This document shows, piece by piece, positions 16,988-24,865 of a stretch of 64,000 nt of DNA. Position 1 is the stretch's first letter; the number at the start of each line of letters is the position of its first letter. The position numbers were made by a program, and so were the translations under genes. The notes under the pieces are model-generated. The model was not told the origin of the DNA, did no database searches, and saw nothing but the letters and a program-made list of their open reading frames with translations. Source of the stretch: M3007 sp964550795. GTDB lineage: Bacteria > Bacteroidota > Bacteroidia > Chitinophagales > Saprospiraceae. Location: positions 30,810 through 94,809 of the forward strand of contig CAZKBH010000013.1 in NCBI GenBank assembly GCA_964550795.1, given 5' to 3'.

Positions 16988-19786
16988 ATGAAAAAGATCA
17001 CACTACTTTCTGTCCTCGTGCTCGCTGGCACGATCGTTTCTGCCCAAGCGGTTTGGAACAAAAAAATACCCACAATCAGCACATTAAACCCTCTTGCGGA
17101 ACTCAGCTACTATGAGGATTCCTATTGGGTCAGTTCTGACAAAAGCCTTTTCCAATTCAACGAAACTGGAGACATTACCGGAAGAATCCCAACGGACATT
17201 GGATTTTCTAATTTCTGGTTTTGGGGCGGCAAGGTGACACCTTCCAACAACGCGTCTCCATATTATATCCTGGCTCGACTGACCACGATTACCTCTGGAA
17301 ACGGCTACTCTCTTGCATATTATTCGCCAAATTCTGGAATCCTGAACGAAACCGTCTTTACAGATTCGCTTAGCGCCATAACACAAACCAGAGGACCGGT
17401 AGTGGTCACGGTTGACAACAGCACTCTTTTTGTCTTTGGTCATAAGGTCATTCGCAGCATTCAGCACAGCGAAAATGGATCCATCACCGAGACATGGGCC
17501 AAGCCAATATCGTTCAGAACCACCGACGCTTTTTGGACGGGCAGTCAGGCCATTTTTTGTGATGCCTCTGGCAATTTCAAAGCCATGGATGCGGGTGGGA
17601 ACCTGCTTTGGGAGAAAACCCACCCGTTTAGTACAAAATCAATCAAAAAGCTGCCCGACGGGTTAATTGGATGTGGAAATGCTGCTTCCGGGGAAGGCCT
17701 TGTTTTTAAAATGGATTTCAACGGCGACCTGTTGTGGAGCCAAATACTCCCCGAGACAAAACTGAACGACCTTACCCTCGTGTCAGACGGAGGCATCTTT
17801 TTGACCGGTGAAACGGGCACTTTAACCTGGATGGTGCTGAAAACCGACGGGCTTGGAAACCCGCTTTGGACAAGAAGTTATGAAACAGGAAAAGGTTGGG
17901 AAATTGAACCCACAGCCGATGGCGGAGCAGTAGTTCTGTGGCACAATACCATTGGCGGATATCGCTTGCATTTAGCCAAAATAGATGCTTTTGGAAACAC
18001 CGCACCCGTAGAAACCGAAATAAGCCAAATAACTGAAAGAACCTTGCATACCTCGGGTGCAAAGACCACACAATTCCCTTTGACTGGCCTGTTTTTTGAT
18101 AGAAGCAGCTCCCGATTGAACATACCGGCTGACAGCGCTACTTCGACCATTTTTGTGCATAGCCCATGGATTGGAGGTTTAAATGAAACGAACGCCTTGC
18201 ACATTGCTGCGACTACCTATGGCAACGCGCAACAAGATTTTCGTGCCGGCCTTGCATCCAGTCCAGCCAGAGATTTTGACCGCGTGTGGGCCGTTTCGCG
18301 GGAAGAAATCGCTCAAATTCGCGTGGATTTTGGAGAAGACGGCGTTTTAGATGCGCCGCCGCCCTTTGATTTACTTACCTGGCCGGCAAAGGGCAATCCA
18401 CATTTCCGCCAAAATCTTGATTTCTCTATCGTTACAACCCATCCAGACAGCCTGCCAGCACCCTTTATAGATGTAAATGGCGATGGAATCTACAATGTAT
18501 TCGACGGAGATTATCCACGACTTTCGGGCGACCGCATGCTCTGGTGGGTAAGAACCGATCAAACCATCCATGAAGAAACGTTCGGTCAGCCACTCGGGGT
18601 GGATGTTTTATTCACGCTTTATGGATACGACTGTCCTCAAAACGGAGCGGTTTCGAACGCCTTATTTGTTGAATATCAGTTCATTAACCGCTCTGGAGAG
18701 GAATATCATGATACTTATTTGGGCTTCTACACGGACTTTGACCTGGGTTGTTCTGATGACGACTACACGGGGAGTTTGCCAGCGTTAAATACCGCTTTTG
18801 TGTACAATCAGGATGCTGTGGATGGTAATCCCGGTTCGTTATGTTCCGCAGGGGTATCCACCTTTGGGGAGAAGGTTCCTGTTCAGGCCCTGAGCTTGCT
18901 CAATCATGCTTTGGATCATTCCATTTCCTTCGGTGGAAACGGTGGAGCTTCAGACCCTAGCTCGCCCTTTGAATATTACGCTTATTTGCAGGGGCTGATA
19001 TGTCAGGGTCAGCTTCCCACCATTGGCGGCACTGGCTGCAACCCGGGAAGTACAGATTTTACCCATTTTCTTTTTCCCGACAACCCCGCCGATCCTCAAG
19101 GCTGGTCCATGTGCACAGAAAATGTGCCACTATCTGACCAGCGCATGTTGAACTCCCACGGCCCATTTACCTTCGCCGCAGGTGACACCTTTACCATGCG
19201 TTTAGCTTTCACCTACCACCCCGATATCCCCCATCCATGCCCCGACATAGACACCTGGGTTAAACCCAACATCCTCCAAATCCAACAGTGGCACGACGAT
19301 GGCACCCTCGACGCTCGGCTTGATTTGGGCGGCGTCTTAACCCTTACTCAGGGCCAGCCGCTTTTGTTGGATGCCACACAGACCAATCCTGCCACCACAT
19401 ATACATGGTCCAACGGACAAACCACTGCAAGCATCTCCATCACGCAGCCCGGAACCTACACTGTCAGCGTAACCCCGGAAACGGGTTGTAGTTACTCCGA
19501 AACCGTGCTGGTTCAATGGGCAACCAGCACCCAAAGCCCTACCCTGCCCCGCTGGACGGTACAACCCAACCCGGCTTCAGAGCGATTGACGATTTTGTCT
19601 GGAAACACTGAGGGGCCGCTCAAGGTCCTGTTGCGCAATGCCCAGGGACAACCCGTCGCAACTCAAAACGGCACCGGGAATGCTTGGGAAATCTCCGTGG
19701 TAAACTTGCCGGCTGGCCTGTATTTCGCTGAATTATGGCAGGAAGGGCAGTTTTTGGGGAGTCGGAAAGTGGTGGTACAAAGGTGA
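16988..19786 (+). CDS. T9SS type A cargo protein, paralogue of the preceding gene
   Basis: 932 residues with a signal peptide (MKKITLLSVLVLAGTIVSAQ). The layout matches its neighbour: propeller-like repeats (NGDLLWSQILP, GNPLWTRSYE), the calcium-loop-like segment DVNGDGIYNVFDGDYP near residue 495, the PHFRQNLDFS region, and a C-terminal sorting domain ending in GSRKVVVQR. It starts 35 bp after its paralogue, so the two are probably co-transcribed. The N-terminal two thirds are diverged, whereas the last third is almost identical at the DNA level, suggesting gene conversion. A palindromic element follows the stop codon. Confidence 0.88.
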   Translation: MKKITLLSVLVLAGTIVSAQAVWNKKIPTISTLNPLAELSYYEDSYWVSSDKSLFQFNETGDITGRIPTDIGFSNFWFWGGKVTPSNNASPYYILARLTTITSGNGYSLAYYSPNSGILNETVFTDSLSAITQTRGPVVVTVDNSTLFVFGHKVIRSIQHSENGSITETWAKPISFRTTDAFWTGSQAIFCDASGNFKAMDAGGNLLWEKTHPFSTKSIKKLPDGLIGCGNAASGEGLVFKMDFNGDLLWSQILPETKLNDLTLVSDGGIFLTGETGTLTWMVLKTDGLGNPLWTRSYETGKGWEIEPTADGGAVVLWHNTIGGYRLHLAKIDAFGNTAPVETEISQITERTLHTSGAKTTQFPLTGLFFDRSSSRLNIPADSATSTIFVHSPWIGGLNETNALHIAATTYGNAQQDFRAGLASSPARDFDRVWAVSREEIAQIRVDFGEDGVLDAPPPFDLLTWPAKGNPHFRQNLDFSIVTTHPDSLPAPFIDVNGDGIYNVFDGDYPRLSGDRMLWWVRTDQTIHEETFGQPLGVDVLFTLYGYDCPQNGAVSNALFVEYQFINRSGEEYHDTYLGFYTDFDLGCSDDDYTGSLPALNTAFVYNQDAVDGNPGSLCSAGVSTFGEKVPVQALSLLNHALDHSISFGGNGGASDPSSPFEYYAYLQGLICQGQLPTIGGTGCNPGSTDFTHFLFPDNPADPQGWSMCTENVPLSDQRMLNSHGPFTFAAGDTFTMRLAFTYHPDIPHPCPDIDTWVKPNILQIQQWHDDGTLDARLDLGGVLTLTQGQPLLLDATQTNPATTYTWSNGQTTASISITQPGTYTVSVTPETGCSYSETVLVQWATSTQSPTLPRWTVQPNPASERLTILSGNTEGPLKVLLRNAQGQPVATQNGTGNAWEISVVNLPAGLYFAELWQEGQFLGSRKVVVQR
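19169..19579 (+). repeat. Copy 2 of the 411-bp identical block
   Basis: Identical to 16335-16745. After it the two genes differ at only scattered bases until their stop codons. Confidence 0.9.
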
Positions 19787-19804
19787 TTCTGGTAATTGAG
19801 TAAC

Positions 19805-19906
19805 GGTGGTATGGCCTTCAGGCCGTCGGGAAGGGCGCCGTTTACGGCGCAGAAGATACAGTGGCGTAAACGCCACTTGTCCCGACGGCCTGAAGGCCAT
19901 ACCACC
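19805..19906. repeat. Palindromic cruciform-like element, copy 1
   Basis: Two 27-bp arms (19805-19831 and 19880-19906) are perfect reverse complements. Between them lie two small hairpins, GCGCCG-TTTA-CGGCGC and GTGGCG-TAAA-CGCCAC. It sits between two convergent genes, 18 bp after the cargo gene stop and 47 bp from the bshB1 stop. A second copy lies at 44903-45008. The same structure is kept there by paired base changes. Confidence 0.9.
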
Positions 19907-19953
19907 ATTCGGGCGCTTCGCAGGACGCACAATTTGCCTGGTTAGATACCCCC

Positions 19954-20676
19954 TCAAACCAACTCAAACAAATTCCCCACTCCAGGAATCCTTGAACAAA
20001 TAAAGCCTTCGGCATACTGTGCCAGAATCGAACGACCAAAAACCCGCGCCTTGGCCTCCATAAAGTCGAGAAAATCCTTGCCGGAAATAGGGGTGTTGGG
20101 TGCCTCACCCGTGGGATCAAAAAATTGAGAGCGAAAAGTGAGGATCGCCTCCATCTTTTTAGCAAAAAACGGCGTGATGTCCACCACAAAATCCGGACTC
20201 AATTGCCGATCCTGGATATAATGATACACGGCTTTTGGTCGCCATTTTTCCTGCGTTAATCCCTCCTTATCAAGGGTTTCTATTTTTTCAAGACCGGCAT
20301 AGTAGCAGGCATCCGCGGTCATTTTTGCGGCGCGCCCATGGTCTGGATGGCGGTCATCTACGGTATTACAAAGTACGATTTCTGGCTTGCAGGCTCGGAT
20401 TATACGGACGATTTTGAGCCAATTTTCGGGCTTGTGCTCAAACAGACCATCTGGAATATCCAGCATTTCCCGAAAACATGCCCCTAACAATTTGGCCGAT
20501 GCTGCCGCCTCCGCAGCCCGGATGGCCACCGTGCCCCTCGTGCCCAATTCGCCCTGACTCAGATCAAGTAACCCGAACGTTTTGCCCTGGGCTGCATGCC
20601 GAAGCAAGGTGCCGCTCGCGCTCAATTCAACATCATCGGGATGAATGCCGATGGCCAGAATATCAACTTTTTTCAT
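19954..20676 (-). CDS. bshB1: N-acetylglucosaminyl-L-malate deacetylase BshB1 (bacillithiol biosynthesis)
   Basis: About 240 residues of the LmbE/PIG-L zinc deacetylase family. It removes acetate from GlcNAc-malate, the second step of bacillithiol synthesis, in the cytoplasm. The zinc-site motif HPDDVELSASG lies near residue 12, and RHPDHGRA, near residue 109, carries the other metal and catalytic residues. The frame is open upstream to 20889, but the family start is the Met at 20676 (MKKVDILAIG). It is divergent from the coiled-coil membrane protein at 20809 and converges with a T9SS cargo gene across the palindromic element. BshB1 against other LmbE deacetylases is decided by overall similarity, which is good but not absolute. 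Confidence 0.86.
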   Translation of the reverse strand: MKKVDILAIGIHPDDVELSASGTLLRHAAQGKTFGLLDLSQGELGTRGTVAIRAAEAAASAKLLGACFREMLDIPDGLFEHKPENWLKIVRIIRACKPEIVLCNTVDDRHPDHGRAAKMTADACYYAGLEKIETLDKEGLTQEKWRPKAVYHYIQDRQLSPDFVVDITPFFAKKMEAILTFRSQFFDPTGEAPNTPISGKDFLDFMEAKARVFGRSILAQYAEGFICSRIPGVGNLFELV

Positions 20677-20808
20677 GTTTGGAAAGGATGGATGGTTGTC
20701 GCGAATGGACCGCCGCGCAATTTTCAGAAAAAACCAGCAGTATTCCGTTTTAATCAGCACCGGGGAAGTACAAAATGGCGACTTTTGCCGAAACCAATCT
20801 TCAGCACC

Positions 20809-21321
20809 ATGCCACAAAATCCTTCGGATCCTGAATTTTTGCAAGGGATGAGTCCCGAACAAATAAAACAAGTCGAGTCGCTTCAACACGCGCTGGCGGA
20901 ATCAAACCTGCGTGGGCAGCGATTTGAAGCGGATTGGTCTAAACTGTTTGATCAGAACAAAACCTTGCGGGAAGAAAATCACCGACTCCAGTTGGGCTAC
21001 GAAAATCTGCGGATTCAAAAAGGTGGTTTTGGCTTCAAAATGCTGCTTTTGTCAGGCATGGGAGGCTTTTTTACCGCCCTGGTGTTGTGTTTTGTGTACC
21101 TGAAACTTAAACCCAAAGATCCGCACACCGTCGCGCTCCAAAATTTCAGACGCGAGCATCAATTTGAATACGAACTGGCGCTGAGCAGAAAACAGTACCA
21201 CGAAGTGAAAATTTCGCTGGCAAAAGCAATCCAACACAGCGACTACAAACCCATCAAAGCAGACCTCGAAATCATTCGCGAACTGGTGGAGGCTGCGGAG
21301 AAAGGCGCGGTTGGACACTAA
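20809..21321 (+). CDS. Coiled-coil single-pass membrane protein, hypothetical
   Basis: 170 residues from the Met at 20809. A predicted coiled coil (about residues 15-65, rich in Glu/Gln/Leu, with KTLREENHRLQ) precedes one membrane helix (about 77-98). After it comes a basic-acidic helical C-terminus of about 70 residues. I do not recognise the family. The stop codon overlaps the nth stop by four bases in convergent arrangement, so the two 3-prime ends are tightly packed. The divergent 132-bp region to bshB1 must hold the promoters of both. Confidence 0.72.
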   Translation: MPQNPSDPEFLQGMSPEQIKQVESLQHALAESNLRGQRFEADWSKLFDQNKTLREENHRLQLGYENLRIQKGGFGFKMLLLSGMGGFFTALVLCFVYLKLKPKDPHTVALQNFRREHQFEYELALSRKQYHEVKISLAKAIQHSDYKPIKADLEIIRELVEAAEKGAVGH

Positions 21322-21947
21322 ACAGGTACACCATAGATAGAGCAGATGGGGCATTCTTCCGGTTTATGGCCGCGCGCCGGGCAATATTGACGGCCAAAAA
21401 AGATGATTTGGAGGTGCAGTTTGTTCCAGGTTTTTTCTGGAAAAACCGCCTTCAAATCCCGTTCTGTTTGCACCACATTCTTCCCGGAACTCAGTCCCCA
21501 GCGGGTCGCCAAACGGTGGATGTGCGTATCTACCGGAAAAGCAGGCCAACCAAATGCCTGCGACATCACCACGGAGGCCGTCTTGTGCCCCACGCCGGGC
21601 AGGGCCTCCAAATCCTCAAAACTTTCAGGAACCTGCCCACCGTGCTTTTCCATGATTATTTTCGATAAGCCGCTGATTCCCTTTGATTTAGCGGGCGAAA
21701 GTCCACAAGGTTTGATGATTTCACGAATTTCTTCCAGCTCGAGTTTGGCCATGTCGGCAGGATTGTCGGCACGGGCAAAAAGATGGGGCGTGATTTGATT
21801 CACCCGCTCATCGGTGCATTGCGCGGAAAGCACCACCGCCACCAGGAGCGTGAAAGCGTCCTTGTGTTGCAGCGGAATGGGCGTTTCCGGGTATAGCTCG
21901 TCCAGAATGCGTTGGATATCAGCCGCTTTTTTTTGCTGTTTTTTCAT
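21318..21947 (-). CDS. nth: Endonuclease III (DNA glycosylase/AP lyase) with reduced iron-sulfur cysteine set
   Basis: 209 residues. It removes oxidised pyrimidines and nicks the AP site in base excision repair. The helix-hairpin-helix LPGVGHKTA carries the catalytic Lys, and VDTHIHRLATRWG carries the catalytic Asp. The C-terminal 4Fe-4S loop normally has four cysteines spaced 6-2-5. Here only three are present (QYCPARGHKPEECPIC, then SIYGVPV and stop), with nine residues between the first two. The cluster may be lost or rebuilt. It starts four bases from the purH stop, so it is probably co-transcribed with purH. Confidence 0.92.
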   Translation of the reverse strand: MKKQQKKAADIQRILDELYPETPIPLQHKDAFTLLVAVVLSAQCTDERVNQITPHLFARADNPADMAKLELEEIREIIKPCGLSPAKSKGISGLSKIIMEKHGGQVPESFEDLEALPGVGHKTASVVMSQAFGWPAFPVDTHIHRLATRWGLSSGKNVVQTERDLKAVFPEKTWNKLHLQIIFFGRQYCPARGHKPEECPICSIYGVPV

Positions 21948-21950
21948 GGT

Positions 21951-23468
21951 TCAATGCCTGAAATGCCTTAACCCCGTCATCACCATCGCCATATCGCGCT
22001 GGTCGCAGGCAGCTACGGAATCCTGATCTTTCATGGAGCCGCCGGGCTGAATAACCGCCGTGATGCCTGCTTCGTGGGCAATTTCCACACAATCCGGGAA
22101 CGGGAAAAAAGCATCACTGGCCATGACCGCGCCGTTCAAATCAAAACCGAATGATTTTGCTTTGGCAATGGCTTGGCGCAAGGCATCCACCCGGCTCGGC
22201 TGACCGCAGCCCATGCCGATCAGTTGGCGGTCTTTGACCAGGGCTATAGCATTGGATTTCAAGTGTTTGGCGCATTTAGCAGCAAACAAAAGCTCCCCAA
22301 CTTCCTGCGGACTAGGCGCGCGTTTGGTCACCGTTTTGAGATCAGCCTCGGTTTCGGTGCGGAGATCTGCATCTTGTTCCACCACCCCGTTGAGCAGACT
22401 TCTGAACGCGCGTTTTTGCACTTCAAAATGCTTGATTTTCAACAAGATACGGGCTTCTTTTTTCGTCAAAATTTCCAAAGCCGCCGGTTCAAAACCCGGT
22501 GCGATGAGCACTTCGTAAAAAAGTTTGTTGATCTCTTCCGCTGTAGCTTCGTCCACCACGGTATTGGTCACAAAAATCCCCCCAAACGCAGAGGTTGTAT
22601 CGCAAGCCAAGGCAGCGTGCCAGGCTTCGAGCAGGCTATTCCGACGCGCTACTCCGCAGGCGTTGGTATGTTTCAAAATTGCAAAAGCCGGTTTTCCGAC
22701 CTGAAATTCCCGCATTAACTGAACGGCAGCGTCAATGTCAACAAGGTTGTTGTAGGAAATGGCTTTGCCTTGAATTTTGTCAAAAATTTGCTCAAAATCG
22801 CCAAAAAATACCCCGCTTTGGTGTGGGTTCTCCCCGTAACGCAGGATATCGGAGCGGTGAATGCTGTGTTTGAACGAGATGTCGGTGGTGCCTTCGTTGA
22901 ACCAGTTGTAAATCGCGATATCGTAGTTCGACGTGACTTTAAAGGCTCTGCGGGCAAATTCACGGCGATTATCGTCCGAAAAATTCCCGGCTTGCGTCTC
23001 GAGCACCTCGCTGAACATTTTATACTCGTCTTTGGAGGCCACTACGACCACGTCTTTCCAGTTTTTAGCGGCTGCACGAATGAGCGAAACCCCGCCAATG
23101 TCAATTTTTTCGATGATTTCGGCAGGATCGTTGGTCGCTGCCACGGTTTCCTCAAAAGGATACAGGTCCACAATGACACAGTCCATTTCGGGAATGTTGT
23201 AGGCCTCTAGCTGGGCCAAATGACCCGGTTCGCGGCGCGCGAGTAAACCGCCAAAAATAGCAGGGTGCAGCGTTTTTACCCGCCCGTCGAGGATACTCGG
23301 AAAACCCGTGAGCGATTCAACTGGGATGACTGGCATGCCGAGTTTTTCGATGTAGGTTTGGGTACCGCCGGTGCTGTAGAGCTGAACGCCGAGGTCGTGC
23401 AAGCGGCGGATAATGGGTTCGAGGCCGTCTTTAGAATAAACGGAGATGAGCGCAGAACGTAGTTGCAA
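21951..23468 (-). CDS. purH: Bifunctional AICAR formyltransferase / IMP cyclohydrolase
   Basis: 505 residues. It catalyses the last two steps of de novo purine synthesis in the cytosol: formylation of AICAR, then ring closure to IMP. The N-terminal IMP cyclohydrolase domain is seen in LISVYSKDG, STGGTQTYIEKLG and VKTLHPAIFGGLLARR. The transformylase domain is seen in LRYGENPHQSG, ILKHTNACGVA and AFFPFPDCVEIAHEAGI. Length is typical. It is followed four bases later by nth. A heptad-like GATTGATTC array lies just upstream of the start. Confidence 0.96.
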   Translation of the reverse strand: MQLRSALISVYSKDGLEPIIRRLHDLGVQLYSTGGTQTYIEKLGMPVIPVESLTGFPSILDGRVKTLHPAIFGGLLARREPGHLAQLEAYNIPEMDCVIVDLYPFEETVAATNDPAEIIEKIDIGGVSLIRAAAKNWKDVVVVASKDEYKMFSEVLETQAGNFSDDNRREFARRAFKVTSNYDIAIYNWFNEGTTDISFKHSIHRSDILRYGENPHQSGVFFGDFEQIFDKIQGKAISYNNLVDIDAAVQLMREFQVGKPAFAILKHTNACGVARRNSLLEAWHAALACDTTSAFGGIFVTNTVVDEATAEEINKLFYEVLIAPGFEPAALEILTKKEARILLKIKHFEVQKRAFRSLLNGVVEQDADLRTETEADLKTVTKRAPSPQEVGELLFAAKCAKHLKSNAIALVKDRQLIGMGCGQPSRVDALRQAIAKAKSFGFDLNGAVMASDAFFPFPDCVEIAHEAGITAVIQPGGSMKDQDSVAACDQRDMAMVMTGLRHFRH

Positions 23469-23859
23469 CTTGATATAATTGAGTGATGAATGATTTGATT
23501 GATTCGATTTGACGATTGATGCGATTGATTCGATTGATTCGATTTAGCCGCAGAGCGACGAAAATATTTGTAGATTTTTAATCGAATCAGAAGGTAGAAG
23601 GTGCAGCGGGGGTTGTGTCAAAAGGGTGGTCTGAAAAATGAACCAAATTTTATTTCTTTATTGAGTGCCAGACTTTCCAAGTTTTAAAAACTTGGAAAGT
23701 CTGAGCCTGAAAAACGGAATAAAATTCCGCCCTAATCCTTGATATAATCCTTTGACACACCCCCCGCTAGAACTTCTACCATTTTATCCGGCAACGAAGC
23801 TACAAATATTACGGGGCGCTGGACCCCATTAGCATGGTGCCAAATTCACAAAATCACAT
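23469..23859. other. Intergenic repeat cluster upstream of purH
   Basis: 391 bp without a gene. From left to right it holds a GATTGATTC-type short-repeat array (23480-23547), an AATATTTGTAG-type element followed by GGTGCAGCGG (23556-23608), a 35-bp palindrome (23669-23703), a small CGGAAT-AAA-ATTCCG hairpin (23715-23729), and an inverted AATATTTGTAG unit beside GGGGCGCTGGACCCC (about 23800-23826). It looks like a landing zone for several dispersed repeat families. Confidence 0.7.
23669..23703. repeat. 35-bp perfect palindrome
   Basis: Arms of 17 bases (CAGACTTTCCAAGTTTT and its reverse complement) meet around a single A. It forms a strong hairpin. It could end transcription from either side, or be a dispersed repeat. 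Confidence 0.8.
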
Positions 23860-24507
23860 TCACAAAATCACATTTGCCAGCATGACCGCCACAAAACCCG
23901 CCGCATAGCCCTGCCAAAGTTCGGCTTGTGTGTGTCCGCCCAGGGAAAGTCTTGCGGCCCCAACCAAACCTGCCCAAAGCATCGCGACTGCAAGCACCGT
24001 GTTGAGGCTCAGCAGCAAGGAACCCGCACTGAAGGAGGCACCCGACCATTCAAAAGCCAACAGCAGCAGCATGGCGACGAAACCGCCCATTCCAGTAGCG
24101 TGGACGCTTATTTTGGTGAAAATATTGGCAAAAAAAGCGAAAAAGAGTCCAATTGTGGCCCCAAGCACAAATTTTGCGAACAAAAGCGGCACCGCTCCAT
24201 CCATGAAATTTTTGAACATCCAGAGGTAAAAAATCCCTGCAATGATGTACGGACCGGTACGTTCTTGTTTGTCCTGCATTTCCAGGCTTCGGATCAGCCC
24301 CAGCGGCTTGAGCAGCGAAACCCCTAGGCCGGGAATGAGAAATGTGGTTTATACCACGTACAACAACAATATAATGGTCCGCTCGTCGCCCATGTGGTGC
24401 GCTCCGAAAGCAAACGGATTGATGGCCATCATCAGGAGCAGCATATAGCTCAAGACGAGCAGCGGGTGACCAAGATAAGAAATGACTCGAGCAATAGAAG
24501 GGTGCAT
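23860..24507 (-). pseudogene. PAP2-like integral membrane phosphatase gene broken by an in-frame stop
   Basis: Starting at the Met at 24507 (MHPSIARVISYLGHPLLVLSYM), 52 codons are read before an in-frame TAA at 24349-24351. The same frame then continues without another stop to 23860. The second part (TTFLIPGLGVSLLKPLG to VMLANVIL) supplies the remaining membrane helices and the PAP2-like end SLGGHTQAELWQGYAAG. A full product would be about 215 residues with six helices. One base change (for example TAA from CAA or TAC) explains the break. It may be a true pseudogene or a sequencing error. The alternative Met at 24279 could still start a shortened product. Confidence 0.75.
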
Positions 24508-24559
24508 GCTGCCGGGGAGTGCTGGTTTGGGGGCACAAAAGTAGCCAAGTGGGCAACAA

Positions 24560-24597
24560 AAAAACCTCTCGTGGCAAAATTGCGACGAGAGGTTTTT
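24560..24597 (-). terminator. Rho-independent terminator (bidirectional form)
   Basis: A 13-base stem (AAAAACCTCTCGT with ACGAGAGGTTTTT) closes a 12-base loop. On the minus strand the stem ends in a T run, as expected after the small gene at 24663 and the symporter. Confidence 0.8.
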
Positions 24598-24662
24598 AAA
24601 TTTAGTAATGGAGGCAGCGATTTCAGGATGTTTGCTTCGTTCTGGTCGCCGCGATACGCATC

Positions 24663-24734
24663 TTATTTGGCTTCTTTTAAAGAACGACTGCCAAAAACAA
24701 GTGCAAGGACCAGGAGACAAGTGAGGATGACCAT
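24663..24734 (-). CDS. Small single-helix membrane peptide (23 residues)
   Basis: The reading MVILTCLLVLALVFGSRSL followed by KEAK and a stop is almost wholly one hydrophobic helix with a basic/acidic tail. It lies between the symporter stop (24866) and the terminator at 24560-24597, so it would be on the same transcript. I cannot assign a function. Its length is at the limit of what sequence alone can support. Confidence 0.35.
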   Translation of the reverse strand: MVILTCLLVLALVFGSRSLKEAK

Positions 24735-24865
24735 AGGATTAATATTTTTTGGTGAAATAAAACTTTGTTCAGAACCTTGATAAGTTCCTAGCAAAAACGA
24801 AGCCAATTTTGGTTTCGTGCCCTTTATGTCCTGACTTTAATGGTCGTTAACAGACAGTTTGAAAT

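Noticed and set aside
13707..19786. Possible integrated mobile element between the act operon and bshB1
   Set aside because: No transposase, integrase, tRNA or flanking direct repeat is seen; the genes are typical T9SS cargos.
19806..20003. Short frames with PDGLKAIPP-like peptides at both palindromic elements
   Set aside because: They are translations of the palindromic repeat itself, appear on both strands, and have no support as proteins.
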